Part shown: piece after piece, positions 54,251-64,000 of the stretch
Layout of the letters: the number at the start of each line of letters is the position of its first letter
Numbering within the stretch: the stretch's first letter is position 1
Assembly: GCA_024509875.1 (NCBI GenBank)
Contig: JAMPIV010009924.1
Span: 686,959-750,958 of the forward strand
From: Oreohelix idahoensis
Lineage: Eukaryota; Mollusca; Gastropoda; Stylommatophora; Oreohelicidae
DNA length: 64,000 nt
Reading direction: 5' to 3'
Notes under the pieces: generated by a model
The model's input: only the letters and a program-made list of their open reading frames with translations
Databases searched by the model: none
Told to the model about the DNA's origin: nothing
Program-made: the position numbers and the translations under genes

Positions 54251-55333
54251 AGTTGCCATCTCCACAACGAAGGTTGGCTGTAATGGATCTCCAACGTCTT
54301 CTGTCTCTTGTCTGGATGGTGCACTCTGATAGACTCTTTCCTGTCCATCTCTTGATGTTGTCTTCCCACTTATAGCGCTGTCTTCCCCTTGCACGTTTGC
54401 CTTCAACTCTCCCTTCTGTTATGGTCTTCTGCAAGGTGTTATGCCTTTTTATGTGGCCAAAGTATTTTAGCTGTCGAACTTTGACCTCCCTCATTAGTTC
54501 TCTTTTCATACCTAGATTTTCTAGGACCTCCTTATTTGTTTTCATCTCTTTCCATGAGATACGCCCCATTCTTCTATATATCCACATTTCAAGAGCCTCA
54601 ATTCTTTCTTCCAACTGCTTATTCATCGTCCATGTTTCTGCACCATACAGAAATGCAGAATATATATAACACTTTATGATTCTCAGTTTTAATTTGTGAG
54701 ATAACTGTTTGGATGTCAGTATATGTTTCATGTTGTTGAATGTAGCTTTGGCCATTCCTATTCTCTTCTTGATTTCTGTTTCACATCTGCCATCTTCTGT
54801 TATTATATGACCGAGATATACGTAGCTCTTGACTTGTTCCAGGATTTCCCCATTTACGCTTATCTTTAATGTGGGTTTATCGTCTGTTTTGCTAATTATC
54901 ATAGTTTTTGTTTTCTCAATATTAATGTCGAGTCCATATTCATGACTTATACTGTTCACTTGCTTCACTAGTTCTTGTAACTCCTGTTCGCTTTCAGCTA
55001 ACAACACGGTATCATCTGCATATCTAAGGTTGTTTATTGACCTTCCACTGATGTTCAGTCCTGGTATTTCCTGTATCTGTTTGAAAATTTTTTCGGTGTA
55101 TAAATTAAATAGGCAGGGGGACAGCACACAACCTTGTCTGACACCTCTTTTTATGTCTATGTATGGTGAATAATTCCTTCCAGATCTTACTGTGGCAGTT
55201 TGCTCCCAATAAAGGTTACTGAGTATTCTTATATCTTTTCCATCAATACCTATGTCTTCGACGCATTCAATTATTTTCTCATGATGGACTCTGTCAAAAG
55301 CCTTCTTATAGTCAATGAAGCACATATACATAC
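54249..55333 (-). pseudogene. RTE-like LINE RT and C-terminal domain, cut by the Gmr1-like element
   Basis: An open minus-strand frame of about 360 residues: FIDYKKAFDRVHHEKIIECV, SNLYWEQTATVRSGRNY, IKRGVRQGCVLSPCLFN, the RT active site LRYADDTVLLAES, INIEKTKTMIISK, YVYLGHIITEDGRCE, YGAETWTMNKQLEER and ARGRQRYKWEDNIKRW, ending RRRWRSITANLRCGDGN. It is the sister of the LINE at 18781-27240 and shows that element's uninterrupted order. Upstream coding is cut at 55334 by the start of the LTR. The remaining part should resume past the window end. No stops in the retained part, so the LINE insertion is fairly young. Confidence 0.88.
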
Positions 55334-56300
55334 TGTTGCTGTCATTTTCGACAGAGTCATCTGTCAAGTTATTTGCTTATGTTTGTATCATAAGTATAAT
55401 TGTGTCTTTACCTGCGATGTCAGGTTGATTAGGGGTTGTCTTCCCTTGTTTATTCATTCATTGTGTTTGACCTTTAGGGTCAGAGGTTGACAGTTCGGCG
55501 TAGGCCTAGGGGAAGGTTTTTTTAAGCGGGAGTGAGATATACTTCCGGGAAGCCGGGAGGTCCTGTTTTTCTGAAGGGACCAAGAGTCCATTGTTTTTCG
55601 GGGAGAATCTTCGAAGTAACTGCTATGGCAGTTTTCCCCAGTGAATCTCTGTGCGTCGGGATGACGACAGAATTCCTTGTGATGTTCTGAGGATTCATTT
55701 GCCAGGTAATACCGACCTTTATGCATTATTACGCTTTTCGGTGGCAGAACATGTAAAGGATTACCTAGGGTGAACAGCAGCTCACTGATCCGCCATTTCA
55801 GAACTTATATATTTGTGCTCGAGGTAGCCATCCAAGACTGTTAGTCTTATATTATCCAGAAATCCAGTGACGAAGATATATTGTGGGAGCCGCAGATTGG
55901 CGGAACTTCATATCTACAATAAGTATTACTGCAGGGTTGATGATAACCTATTTAACAGAAGTACACGGCCGACGTCAGAACGAGGCCTGTGCTTTCGGCT
56001 ATTATACTACAGCCTGATATGTGCAATTGGCGGGGAGTGCCAAATTGCACCTGTGTGTCAAAGTAACTAAGGCATCTGACGCGTTTAGTCAGAGACGCCA
56101 AGGGCGACGCTACGAACTGTCATTATTGAAGAACTTTGCTATTGACCATGCACGTCTATTCTGATGTTTACCTTTTTGAATGCCAAATGTATACCTATCG
56201 ATGTCAGGTCAGCATGACCTTGTTACACTGACTGTTCCTGTTGATACTATGTGTGTTCCCGTCAATAAATGTCTTGAAACATGCCTGCAGTGTCAAAGCA
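55334..56300 (+). repeat. Left LTR of the Gmr1-like element (right end approximate)
   Basis: Starts TGTTGCTGTCATTTTCGACA. A TATA-like TTATATATTT occurs near 55806 and AATAAA at 56264-56269, giving plausible promoter and polyadenylation signals. The right LTR proves LTR identity only to 55972; the end is placed after the AATAAA by inference and could be up to about 56.45 kb. Short ORFs at 55454-55726 (minus) are identical in both LTRs simply because the LTRs are. Confidence 0.8.
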
Positions 56301-58047
56301 TCCTTGATTACTGCATGTGAGAGTATGGGTTGCAGGATCTACATCTATACGAGCCTAAACACATTCGCGCCTTCATTCGCACCCACACTCAATTCATCAT
56401 ACGCTCGCACTACACATCTAACAACATGTATACTGTCTTGGGCCAGTGATCACATCAACAAGGAAAAAAAGACAGTGACATTTCTGGTGGACCAGTTACG
56501 TGGGCTCTTATGATACATTTCTTGTCGCCAATGTGGCCTAGAAACTTACATTTCTGATGGACCAGACCTGTGGGTTTAAAAAGAACAGAGCGAGCATTTG
56601 ACATTATTGTTGACATTTATGGATCCAGAAATTTACATTCCTGGTTGGCTGTTACATGTATGATGTCTCCAGTTTTGTCGAGAAAGTTACAAGAAGGACA
56701 AGTACACATTACACTTCTGATCTGTGGGTCTAAGCTACACACGGGACAGCCGTAACACACAGCGCTAATTCTACACTTGCAAGTTTTTTCTACAACAGGA
56801 CAGATATAGGTCATCAACGGTTGACACAAATAAACAGTACGAGCATTTATATTATAATGCTACATAAAGCATAACAAGACATGTACTGAAGTTAACTACT
56901 AGGCATTTGCTACGTGGACCATAACTGCATAGAAGGCGGGTTCCTATTGTAAACAGTACTGCTGGTTGTTACACGTTTCATTCAACAACAGACTTTTCTA
57001 GGTCAGAGCATTCAAGCTACATTGTTGGAGGTCAAGTGTTTGTAAACAGTACGTGGAAATGGTAAACATTCAATGTGCAAGCCCTAATTTGAGAAGGTCA
57101 TAGTAACTTTGGTTCGTGAATACCACTTTATGTTACAGTGGATTTGACGTTCAGTGCGCGTTTGACATTTCGTTTCTGTGTTCGCAAGGAGCAAGGAATT
57201 TATTTTAGTTTCAGCTGTGACTGAACTTGTTCTGCAACACATTGAAATTGATTGCTATATTATGTTACTTCTGCTGTTTTTGTGTTTTTTTTCTGCGGGT
57301 TTTTCGGTTGGTGGGTCTTACGGTAAATATGCCACTTGATCGAGGCTTACTGTAAGCGTTCTGTAGGTGCAAATTTTCTTAATTTGGAAATTTGCTAGTG
57401 ACAATTGGTCGCTATTGATGTTAGCTGTGATGTAATTGTACTTAACGTTGTTTTTGTAATATTTTGTCTGTTTTTCAGTTTTGATTGTCGATTTGTTTTG
57501 TTTGTATTCTGTAGGTCTCTCCTTTCTTGTGTATTTCTCTACACATTTTTGGTTAAAACAGTGTTGCCATTTGTATTGTTTTGTATTTTTGTCTTTGTAT
57601 TTTTTTTTTTGGTTGTACTACATTACTGTCATGCACAGTCTACATACACATACTTGGTCATGTTTTGATATTATTGATAAGGTAGACTCTTCATATAGAG
57701 TTTCTTAATAAAATATTATTATATAAGATATTTATACAAGTTCTTTGATAAAAGACTTGTTATCTACAAAGATTGAGACAAGGTGAAATACATATTCAAG
57801 TTCTTTATAAAAAAGACTTGTGCCCATAGTGAGTGGGATATAAGGGAATTTTTTTTTTTCCACAGGTACTCAAGTGATTTTTTGGGTACATTATAAACAA
57901 GAGGAACATACAAAGTCTTTGTCTAAGACTAAGACAGTAAAATAAAGTGAAGTGAGTATACAAGTCTAGCATTTCAGACTTGTCTCCCATTAAAGTGGGA
58001 TAATTTAATATATTTGCTTCTGCAAGTTACTGATCTCAGTAGACAAG
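56301..58047. other. Leader of the Gmr1-like element
   Basis: Non-coding leader between LTR and gag. It contains repeated phrases of the form TTACATTTCTGATGGACCAG (about 56478 and 56548), a weaker third near 56632, and T-rich sequence at 57400-57620. A primer-binding site was not identified with confidence. Confidence 0.5.
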
Positions 58048-59946
58048 ATGTCTACATTGGACTACTTTATTACACAAGGGAGAGCCCTTGATAAGACTGG
58101 TCAACAGTTAGAACAATGGGCTGTTGCTCAGTATGACAAAGCATTAGCTGCAGAAGAGAAAAAAGCTCAGGCTGAAGAGAAAAGATTAGAAAGAGAAGCT
58201 GCGGCGGAACAAAAAAGGCTAGACAGAGAAGCTGATATTGCTGCTGAACAAAAGAAATTGCAGATGCAGGTGGAGGAAAGGAGATTTGAAGCTGAACAAA
58301 AGAGATTAGACAAAGAAGCTGCTGCAGAGGAGAGGAAAGCTCAAGCTGCTGCAGAGGAGAGGAAAGCTCAAGCTGAGGCTGAAATCAGAAAAATGGAACA
58401 TGAGGAAAGAAAACAGAAGATGGAACTTGATGAAAAACTCGCAACTTTGGAGTTAGAGAAATTGAAATTGGCGAGTACGGGTGCTCAGCAAACAACTTCG
58501 AGTACGACAAGGGAGTTTGTTAGTAGGATTAAATTGCCTCATTTCAATCCTTTAAAGGATGACGTAGCAGATTATCTAGATAGATTCCAATTTTTGTGCG
58601 ATACGCATAACATAAAAAAGGAAAAATATGTTGAACAACTGATGCCATTTTTTACAGGTGACACAGTGACTACTCTTATGACAATAGACGAACATGAGAG
58701 GACTAATTATGATGTTGTCAGGGCAGCATTACTAAAAAAATATCAACTAAAACAAGAAGACTATCGTCTTCGTTTTAGGACAATGTTGCCAGAAAATGGA
58801 GTAGATTTCTCTGATTTTGTTACAAAGATACGTCGTACATTTACACGATGGGTTGAGTTGTCTCAGATTGAGAAAACATATGAAGGTCTAATGGACTTAT
58901 TATTGCGAGATAAGGTTTTGTCATCTGTTAATGATTCTTTTCTTGCATTCCTTCATGAGCGTAAGCCTAAAAACTTAAAAGAAATGGAGGAATACTGTTG
59001 TCAGTATGCCACAGCACATCCCCATGCTACAGTTAGCAATTCTAAAGTGAAAGAAGGGTTGCCAGCTGCTTCGGCAACACCATATGGCCCTAATTTCAAA
59101 AAAAAATTTCAGGGTGCTCAACAAAATTGGAATAGGGGAAGTAATCAAAATTACACTCAGAAGCGGAGTAATCCAACACATGATGGTTCTTCGTCTATGC
59201 AGTGGAGACAAGATGGTAGTTCTCGTAATTTTAGTGGTAATAATTTGAGACACTTTCGCAAAGGCTATCCAAATAATAACTATTCAAATTTTCGAGGTAA
59301 TCATTCTCGACGTCAAGATTATGACGATGGTGAATTTAGAAACCGGGATTCAAACCGGAATGATGATTACAATAGGCAATATGATAACAATTACAGGGGA
59401 AATGATAGTCGAAATAATTACAGGGGAAATGATAATCGAGGTAGACCTAGGTTTAACAAGAAAAGACCTTACCAACAGGCAAACTCTGCACAACAAGAGT
59501 TTGATGGAGCCTGTAATACAGTAAATGATAGTGGTAACTCTAGGGCTATCACTGGTTGTGCTTTCGATTTTGGGAGAGCAACTGAATGCCCCCAATGCTT
59601 AACATTGTTTGACTCATCAACTGTATCTACGCTAAGTTGTGGTCACCCTCTTCCTGCTCTACCTGCTACAGTTGCGCATGATGGGAGAGGATCTCTCATC
59701 TTAGATAAAGGTCTAATAAATGATAGGCTAGTCTCAGTACTTTTCGATTCGGGATGTACTACCGTCGGGGTTAAGGAGTCTCTGATAGATCCTTGCTGTG
59801 CCACTGGAAAAAAAAAACAATCAAATGTGTTACATTTGGTGGTACTATGGAAAGCTATCCTACTGCTATTATTAGGATTGACACTCCTTTCTTCACAGGA
59901 GATGTCCATGCATGTCTTCTTCCTAATCCTATTGCGGATCTTATAA
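58048..59946 (+). CDS. gag: Gag of the Gmr1-like retrotransposon, with start of protease
   Basis: ATG at 58048, 632 residues in frame. Residues ~25-150 are a long coiled coil with near-repeats (AEEKRLEREAAAEQKRLDRE; AAAEERKAQA twice). Residues ~160-340 are capsid-like (FVSRIKLPHFNPLKDDVADY, RFQFLCDTHNI, LMTIDEHERTNYDVVRAALL, VELSQIEKTYEGLMDLLL). Residues ~345-480 are N/R/G/S/Q-rich, nucleocapsid-like, with several YRGND repeats but no CCHC knuckle. A C-x2-C-x13-C-x-H block (CPQCLTLF ... LSCGHPLP) follows at about 515-538. The aspartic-protease start VLFDSGCTTVGV is at ~565. Translation then passes an A10 run at 59808-59817 after which the gag frame reads about 43 non-conserved residues to the stop. 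Protease completion lies in the pol frame. Confidence 0.9.
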   Translation: MSTLDYFITQGRALDKTGQQLEQWAVAQYDKALAAEEKKAQAEEKRLEREAAAEQKRLDREADIAAEQKKLQMQVEERRFEAEQKRLDKEAAAEERKAQAAAEERKAQAEAEIRKMEHEERKQKMELDEKLATLELEKLKLASTGAQQTTSSTTREFVSRIKLPHFNPLKDDVADYLDRFQFLCDTHNIKKEKYVEQLMPFFTGDTVTTLMTIDEHERTNYDVVRAALLKKYQLKQEDYRLRFRTMLPENGVDFSDFVTKIRRTFTRWVELSQIEKTYEGLMDLLLRDKVLSSVNDSFLAFLHERKPKNLKEMEEYCCQYATAHPHATVSNSKVKEGLPAASATPYGPNFKKKFQGAQQNWNRGSNQNYTQKRSNPTHDGSSSMQWRQDGSSRNFSGNNLRHFRKGYPNNNYSNFRGNHSRRQDYDDGEFRNRDSNRNDDYNRQYDNNYRGNDSRNNYRGNDNRGRPRFNKKRPYQQANSAQQEFDGACNTVNDSGNSRAITGCAFDFGRATECPQCLTLFDSSTVSTLSCGHPLPALPATVAHDGRGSLILDKGLINDRLVSVLFDSGCTTVGVKESLIDPCCATGKKKQSNVLHLVVLWKAILLLLLGLTLLSSQEMSMHVFFLILLRIL

Positions 59947-62930
59947 TCGGTCGTATTCATGGGGTTAAGGAATGCACCCCGCAACAAATTTCTAGTTGGG
60001 AAGAAGAAAACATTCAAACGGTCAATGCAGTGATGACAAGAGCTCAAGCTCTTAATCCCCCAACTTCATCTGATAATAGTAATGAAGTTGATAGCCAAGA
60101 CGAGCACTTGGTGATTTCCCATGACTCGTTTGTTAAACGTCAAGAAGAGGATCCTTCTTTGAAGAAATACTTCCTTCTGGCAAAGAAAGGGGATCCCAAT
60201 CAAAATACGAATCACAAATCGTATATTACTATGAAGAATGGTATATTGGTACGAATGGTACAAAACTCGGACAAGTCTATGCATTCGCAAATTCTTGTGC
60301 CTAAGTGTATGAGAGCCTTAATTCTTCGGCATGCACACGATTCTCAGTGTGCTGGACACATGGGTTTTTCCAGAACTAAAACTAGAGTCCTTGCGTCATT
60401 CTTTTGGCCATTCGTGAATAAAGACATCCGAATTTATTGCCGATCTTGCAAAATTTGTCAAGAGGTCAAGTCTAGGGGTCCGAGACATGCTGCTCCTATT
60501 CAGGCTGCAGATATTCCGATTCGGCCGTTTCAGAAAATGGCTATAGACATCATTGGTCCGTTCAAAATTAAGTCAGCCAGAGGACACCAATTTATCCTCA
60601 CTTGCGTGGACATGTGCACGCGTTGGCCAGAGGCTATTCCTCTGAAGAGCATATCAACTGTCGATATCGCTGATGCTCTTTGGCTCGTATTTTCTCGTCT
60701 GGGATTCCCCGGAGAAATACTGTCGGATCACGGCACTCAGTTAATTTCGGACGTTATGTCTCAGGTAATGGCTACGCTAGACATTAAAAGGTCTCTCAGT
60801 AGTATTTATCATCCAATGTCCAATGGATTGGTAGAACGTCTTAACAGGACACTAAAGAACTTACTTGGCAAGATAACGGAGGATCATCCTGAAGATTGGG
60901 ACAGGGTTTTACCTGCAGTCCTCTTTGCCTATAGAGAGGTTCCCAACGAGCATACAGGGTTTTCTCCTTTCGAACTTGTCTTTGGCGCGCAACCGCGCGG
61001 GCCGATGTCCTTGTTACACGATTTGATAACTTCCGATAATATTGACGATGATACACAATCGTCATATGAATATGTTATAGCTCTTAGAGAAAAGATTATC
61101 GAATCGTGCAGGTTAGCAACTTCATCTTCCGAATTTGCGAAAGAAAAAGCTAGGCGATTTGCTAATAAGAAAAGACGCCTACGTCAACTTTGTCCTGGAG
61201 ACAAAGCATATGTCTTACTGCCCTCAAGAGAGAATAGACTTCTCATTTCTTGGAAGGGTCCATACACTATAGTCTCGAAAATTTCTGATGTCGACTATAT
61301 TGTCGATGTGGATGGAAGGCATAAAACCTTCCATATAAATATGCTAACAGAGTTTATTGAACGTCCAGACTATTTACAGCCTATTTTCCAGGCGACGGAC
61401 GACTCTCCAGTCCAACATGGTCACATCTCATCCCTGTCTGTTATACAGGATGAGGAAACTATTTTTTCTGACGTGAACTTACCTCTTCCTACGATTCCAC
61501 TTACTTCAACGGAATCGTGGAGAGACGTTACAGTCTCTTCCAACTTGTCTTTTGAGGAACAACGTCAAGTATCCTCTACGTTACAATCATATCAGGATGT
61601 CCTTACCGACATTCCTGGACACACAGATGTCATAGAACATGACATCATACTTACTGATCGTAATCCGATCAGAGTAAGACCATACCCAATACCTATTCAT
61701 TTTCAAGCACAAGTCGAGAAAGAATTGGATGAAATGATTCAACTACAAATAATTGAACCATCCACTTCAGCTTATTCTTCGTCGATAGTTATTGTTCGAA
61801 AGAAAGACAATAACATACGTCTTTGCGTTGATTATCGCAAATTAAATCAAGTTACGAAGTTCGATGCTGAACCTATGCCGTTATTAGATGATCTACTTAT
61901 TAGACTTTCTAAGGCTAAATTCTTTACTAAACTAGACTTGTCGAAAGGTTATTGGCAAGTCCCACTGACGGAACACGCCAAACCTCTCACTGCTTTTTCG
62001 ACACCTAGGGGTCTGTTTCAATGGAATTTTATGCCTTTCGGGCTTATGAACGCCCCAGCGACTTTCGTACGCATGATGCGACGAATTCTATCAGATCGTG
62101 CAGATGTCATTGCATATTTAGACGACATCTGTCTTTTCAGCGATACTTGGGAAGAACACTATGTGGGTCTGAAGGAATTGCTATCTACTCTACGTGAGCA
62201 TAGTTTGACTGCTAAACCCTCTAAAGCTTTTGTTGGGTTTAGTGAAATTTCCTTCCTAGGTCATCGAGTTGGTCATGGTCTGTTGAAGACAGAGGACCAA
62301 AACATTTCAAAGATATTAAATATCTCGGTTCCGAAGACAAAAAAGCAAGTGCGTAGTCTCTTGGGATTGATACAATTCTATGGAAGATTCATTGAGAATC
62401 TGTCCTCCATTATGGCACCACTTTCAACGTTATTGAAAAAAGGTTCTCCTAATATGGTGCGTTGGTCCCAAGAATGCCAATCTTCATTGGATCAGGTTAA
62501 GAATTTGTTCTCATCTCATCCTATCTTAAGACTACCAACGATTGATAAGACTTTTGTCCTTCGTAGTGATGCCTCTTCCACTGGGATTGGAGCGGCACTA
62601 ATGCAGGAATATTCAGGAACTCTGCATCCTGTAATGTATATTTCTAGGAAGCTGAATGCGGCAGAAAGGAATTACTCGGTTTTGGACCGTGAATTGTTGG
62701 CTATGGTTTGGTCCATTCTTAAGCTACAAAGGTTCCTTCTGGGCGCGCATTTCTTTATGGAAACCGACCAAAAAGCTCTTACGGCTATGCAAAGTAAGGA
62801 TTTGAAGAGCTCGAGATCTACTCGTTATGCTATTGCTCTTCAGCCTTTCCATTTCACGGTGCGAGCTATCCGTGGTTCGGATAATGTGATGGCGGACATA
62901 TTGTCTAGATGCCCACATGATTCCAGTTAA
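59793..62930 (+). CDS. pol: Pol of the Gmr1-like retrotransposon: PR-IN-RT-RH
   Basis: Open for about 1045 codons with no ATG near its start, so expression by frameshifting is likely. Residues ~18-55: rest of protease (ADLIIGRIHG). ~178-222: integrase zinc domain HAHDSQCAGHMG ... CRSCKICQ (HHCC). ~249-346: integrase core MAIDIIGPF (D), SDHGTQ (D) and SNGLVERLNRTL (E). ~485-492: GPY module (WKGPYTIV) and DKAYVLLPS. ~560-790: RT with VDYRKLNQVT, TKLDLSKGYWQV, FGLMNAPATFVRMM and active-site AYLDDICLFS. ~915-1035: RNase H with LRSDASSTGIGAAL, LDRELLAMVW, TDQKAL and DNVMADILSR. Integrase before RT is the order of Ty1/copia, yet RT and integrase motifs are Ty3/gypsy-like; Gmr1 from cod is the named precedent. 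No stops or missing catalytic residues, so it may be competent. Confidence 0.93.
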   Translation: MLCHWKKKTIKCVTFGGTMESYPTAIIRIDTPFFTGDVHACLLPNPIADLIIGRIHGVKECTPQQISSWEEENIQTVNAVMTRAQALNPPTSSDNSNEVDSQDEHLVISHDSFVKRQEEDPSLKKYFLLAKKGDPNQNTNHKSYITMKNGILVRMVQNSDKSMHSQILVPKCMRALILRHAHDSQCAGHMGFSRTKTRVLASFFWPFVNKDIRIYCRSCKICQEVKSRGPRHAAPIQAADIPIRPFQKMAIDIIGPFKIKSARGHQFILTCVDMCTRWPEAIPLKSISTVDIADALWLVFSRLGFPGEILSDHGTQLISDVMSQVMATLDIKRSLSSIYHPMSNGLVERLNRTLKNLLGKITEDHPEDWDRVLPAVLFAYREVPNEHTGFSPFELVFGAQPRGPMSLLHDLITSDNIDDDTQSSYEYVIALREKIIESCRLATSSSEFAKEKARRFANKKRRLRQLCPGDKAYVLLPSRENRLLISWKGPYTIVSKISDVDYIVDVDGRHKTFHINMLTEFIERPDYLQPIFQATDDSPVQHGHISSLSVIQDEETIFSDVNLPLPTIPLTSTESWRDVTVSSNLSFEEQRQVSSTLQSYQDVLTDIPGHTDVIEHDIILTDRNPIRVRPYPIPIHFQAQVEKELDEMIQLQIIEPSTSAYSSSIVIVRKKDNNIRLCVDYRKLNQVTKFDAEPMPLLDDLLIRLSKAKFFTKLDLSKGYWQVPLTEHAKPLTAFSTPRGLFQWNFMPFGLMNAPATFVRMMRRILSDRADVIAYLDDICLFSDTWEEHYVGLKELLSTLREHSLTAKPSKAFVGFSEISFLGHRVGHGLLKTEDQNISKILNISVPKTKKQVRSLLGLIQFYGRFIENLSSIMAPLSTLLKKGSPNMVRWSQECQSSLDQVKNLFSSHPILRLPTIDKTFVLRSDASSTGIGAALMQEYSGTLHPVMYISRKLNAAERNYSVLDRELLAMVWSILKLQRFLLGAHFFMETDQKALTAMQSKDLKSSRSTRYAIALQPFHFTVRAIRGSDNVMADILSRCPHDSS
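59808..59818 (+). promoter_or_regulatory. Putative -1 ribosomal frameshift site (A10C)
   Basis: A10 followed by C lies where the reading switches from gag (frame starting at 58048) to pol, which is -1 relative to gag. Heptamers of the A_AAA_AAA type are classical slippery sequences. The protease is split by it: catalytic DSG before, the flap and IIGR region after. A homopolymer length error or mutation is the alternative. Confidence 0.6.
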
Positions 62931-63346
62931 ATCTTGTGTCCTAGTTTTTCCTGATATATTTTCAGACTTAGGTCTGTCCTTAATATCATAATATGTTGTA
63001 ATACAAATGTATTTGGATGATGTTTAGATAATTCAACAAATTTCATTTTGTCCATCCATCAGTGATATGTTGCTAAAATAGCATTGACATTTGTATATTG
63101 CTATGATTATATTATTTAGTAATGTTTGATATATGATTGGTATTGCCAGCAACTTAGGTTTCTTGAATGGTATCCCTTAGTTTGTTTGGCTTAAAGGAAA
63201 TATTTTCTCCTATGTTGGGAGATGATTTGTACCCTCTTCTATTGTACCTGATATTAGGTTCATTGTTTGCATGAGCACAGAAGTGATACTGGTGCTATCT
63301 TGCTCATGAACATATTAAAAAAAAAAAATTGCATTTTTTTTTTACA

Positions 63347-63358
63347 GGGGGGTGGTAG
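63347..63358 (+). other. Polypurine tract
   Basis: AGGGGGGTGGTAG lies just upstream of the right LTR start, after a T-run and ACA, as expected for the plus-strand primer of LTR-element reverse transcription. Confidence 0.7.
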
Positions 63359-63361
63359 TAA

Positions 63362-64000
63362 TGTTGCTGTCATTTTCGACAGAGTCATCTGTCAAGTTAT
63401 TTGCTTATGTTTGTATCATAAGTATAATTGTGTCTTTACCTGCGATGTCAGGTTGATTAGGGGTTGTCTTCCCTTGTTTATTCATTCATTGTGTTTGACC
63501 TTTAGGGTCAGAGGTTGACAGTTCGGCGTAGGCCTAGGGGAAGGTTTTTTTAAGCGGGAGTGAGATATACTTCCGGGAAGCCGGGAGGTCCTGTTTTTCT
63601 GAAGGGACCAAGAGTCCATTGTTTTTCGGGGAGAATCTTCGAAGTAACTGCTATGGCAGTTTTCCCCAGTGAATCTCTGTGCGTCGGGATGACGACAGAA
63701 TTCCTTGTGATGTTCTGAGGATTCATTTGCCAGGTAATACCGACCTTTATGCATTATTACGCTTTTCGGTGGCAGAACATGTAAAGGATTACCTAGGGTG
63801 AACAGCAGCTCACTGATCCGCCATTTCAGAACTTATATATTTGTGCTCGAGGTAGCCATCCAAGACTGTTAGTCTTATATTGTCCAGAAATCCAGTGACG
63901 AAGATATATTGTGGGAGCCGCAGATTGGCGGAACTTCATATCTACAATAAGTATTACTGCAGGGTTGATGATAACCTATTTAACAGAAGTACACGGCCGA
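63362..64000 (+). repeat. Right LTR of the Gmr1-like element (cut by window end)
   Basis: Matches 55334-55972 with about one difference seen. It continues beyond the window. Confidence 0.95.

Larger units (their letters stand above)
55334..64000 (+). mobile_element. Gmr1-type Ty3/gypsy LTR retrotransposon, incomplete at window end
   Basis: Left LTR from 55334, leader, gag (58048), pol in the -1 frame (to 62930), polypurine tract (about 63347-63358) and right LTR from 63362, still continuing at 64000. The right LTR is offset by exactly 8028 from the left and I see one difference (A/G at 55859 versus 63887 area) in the 639 shared bases. Such near-identity means recent insertion. Order of enzymes is PR-IN-RT-RH, the hallmark of the Gmr1 lineage. 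It interrupts the RTE-like LINE; the five bases before it are CATAC, which should recur after the right LTR. Confidence 0.93.

Noticed and set aside
55454..55726. 90-residue minus-strand ORF, identical at 63482-63754
   Set aside because: Identity is due to LTR identity; the ORF has no recognised domain and lies in the LTR.

Overview
The window looks like a repeat-dense animal nuclear genome, most likely a marine invertebrate and plausibly a mollusc. That guess is inference, from one recognisable host exon (a DEAF1-type SAND domain) and the mixture of transposon families: several APE-type LINEs, an RLE-type LINE, hAT/ZMYM-like, Tc1/mariner-like, pogo-like and piggyBac DNA transposons, and Ty3/gypsy elements of the Gmr1 type. 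There are no operons, rRNAs, tRNAs or CRISPR arrays. Apart from the SAND exon (4005-4673, minus strand), nearly everything recognisable is mobile-element sequence in various states of decay. | Layout. 0-7.6 kb: LINE tail fragments, long GA and GATA microsatellites and the SAND exon. 7.9-9.65 kb: a LINE RT copy with strand-biased A-to-G hypermutation. 9.65-13.75 kb: no recognised gene. 13.76-16.60 and 27.66-30.77 kb: two independent solo-LTR-like elements of about 2.4 kb, each with its own 5-bp target duplication and each invaded by a younger retroelement. 18.78-27.24 kb: one minus-strand RTE-like LINE split by an RLE-type LINE and by a hAT element. The hAT element is itself split by a Tc1/mariner-like element and a SINE, and the Tc1/mariner-like element holds another retroinsertion. 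31-36.2 kb: a gag-only, deleted relic of a Gmr1-like LTR element. 36.3-40.6 kb: LINE RNase H, RTE and piggyBac relics and a LINE 3' end. 40.6-49.0 kb: a nearly full-length but broken LINE, two minus-strand L1/Tx1-like LINE pieces, a pogo-like MITE, a stack of poly(A) tracts and an ORF1-only element. 49.28-53.25 kb: a full-length LINE with an intact 1060-residue endonuclease/RT ORF. 55.33 kb to the window end: an intact-looking, very young Gmr1-type LTR retrotransposon inserted into an RTE copy. | How the parts work together. The Gmr1-like element encodes gag, and then, in the -1 frame, the rest of the protease followed by integrase, RT and RNase H. Integrase precedes RT, the reverse of the usual Ty3/gypsy order. 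Its two LTRs differ at about one position in 639 bases. The LINE family seen at 0.3, 7.9 and 16.7 kb shares its last ~75 bases with a ~210-bp SINE present three times, each with target duplications, which points to a LINE-SINE partnership. The hypermutated copy at 7.9-9.65 kb differs from its sister copies almost only by A-to-G on the coding strand, and A after G is mostly spared. That is the pattern expected if an ADAR-like deaminase edited the RNA before reverse transcription. This and the nest with target duplications recovered at most levels are the most interesting signals. All comparisons were made by eye within the window; family assignments rest on motif recognition, not on searches.
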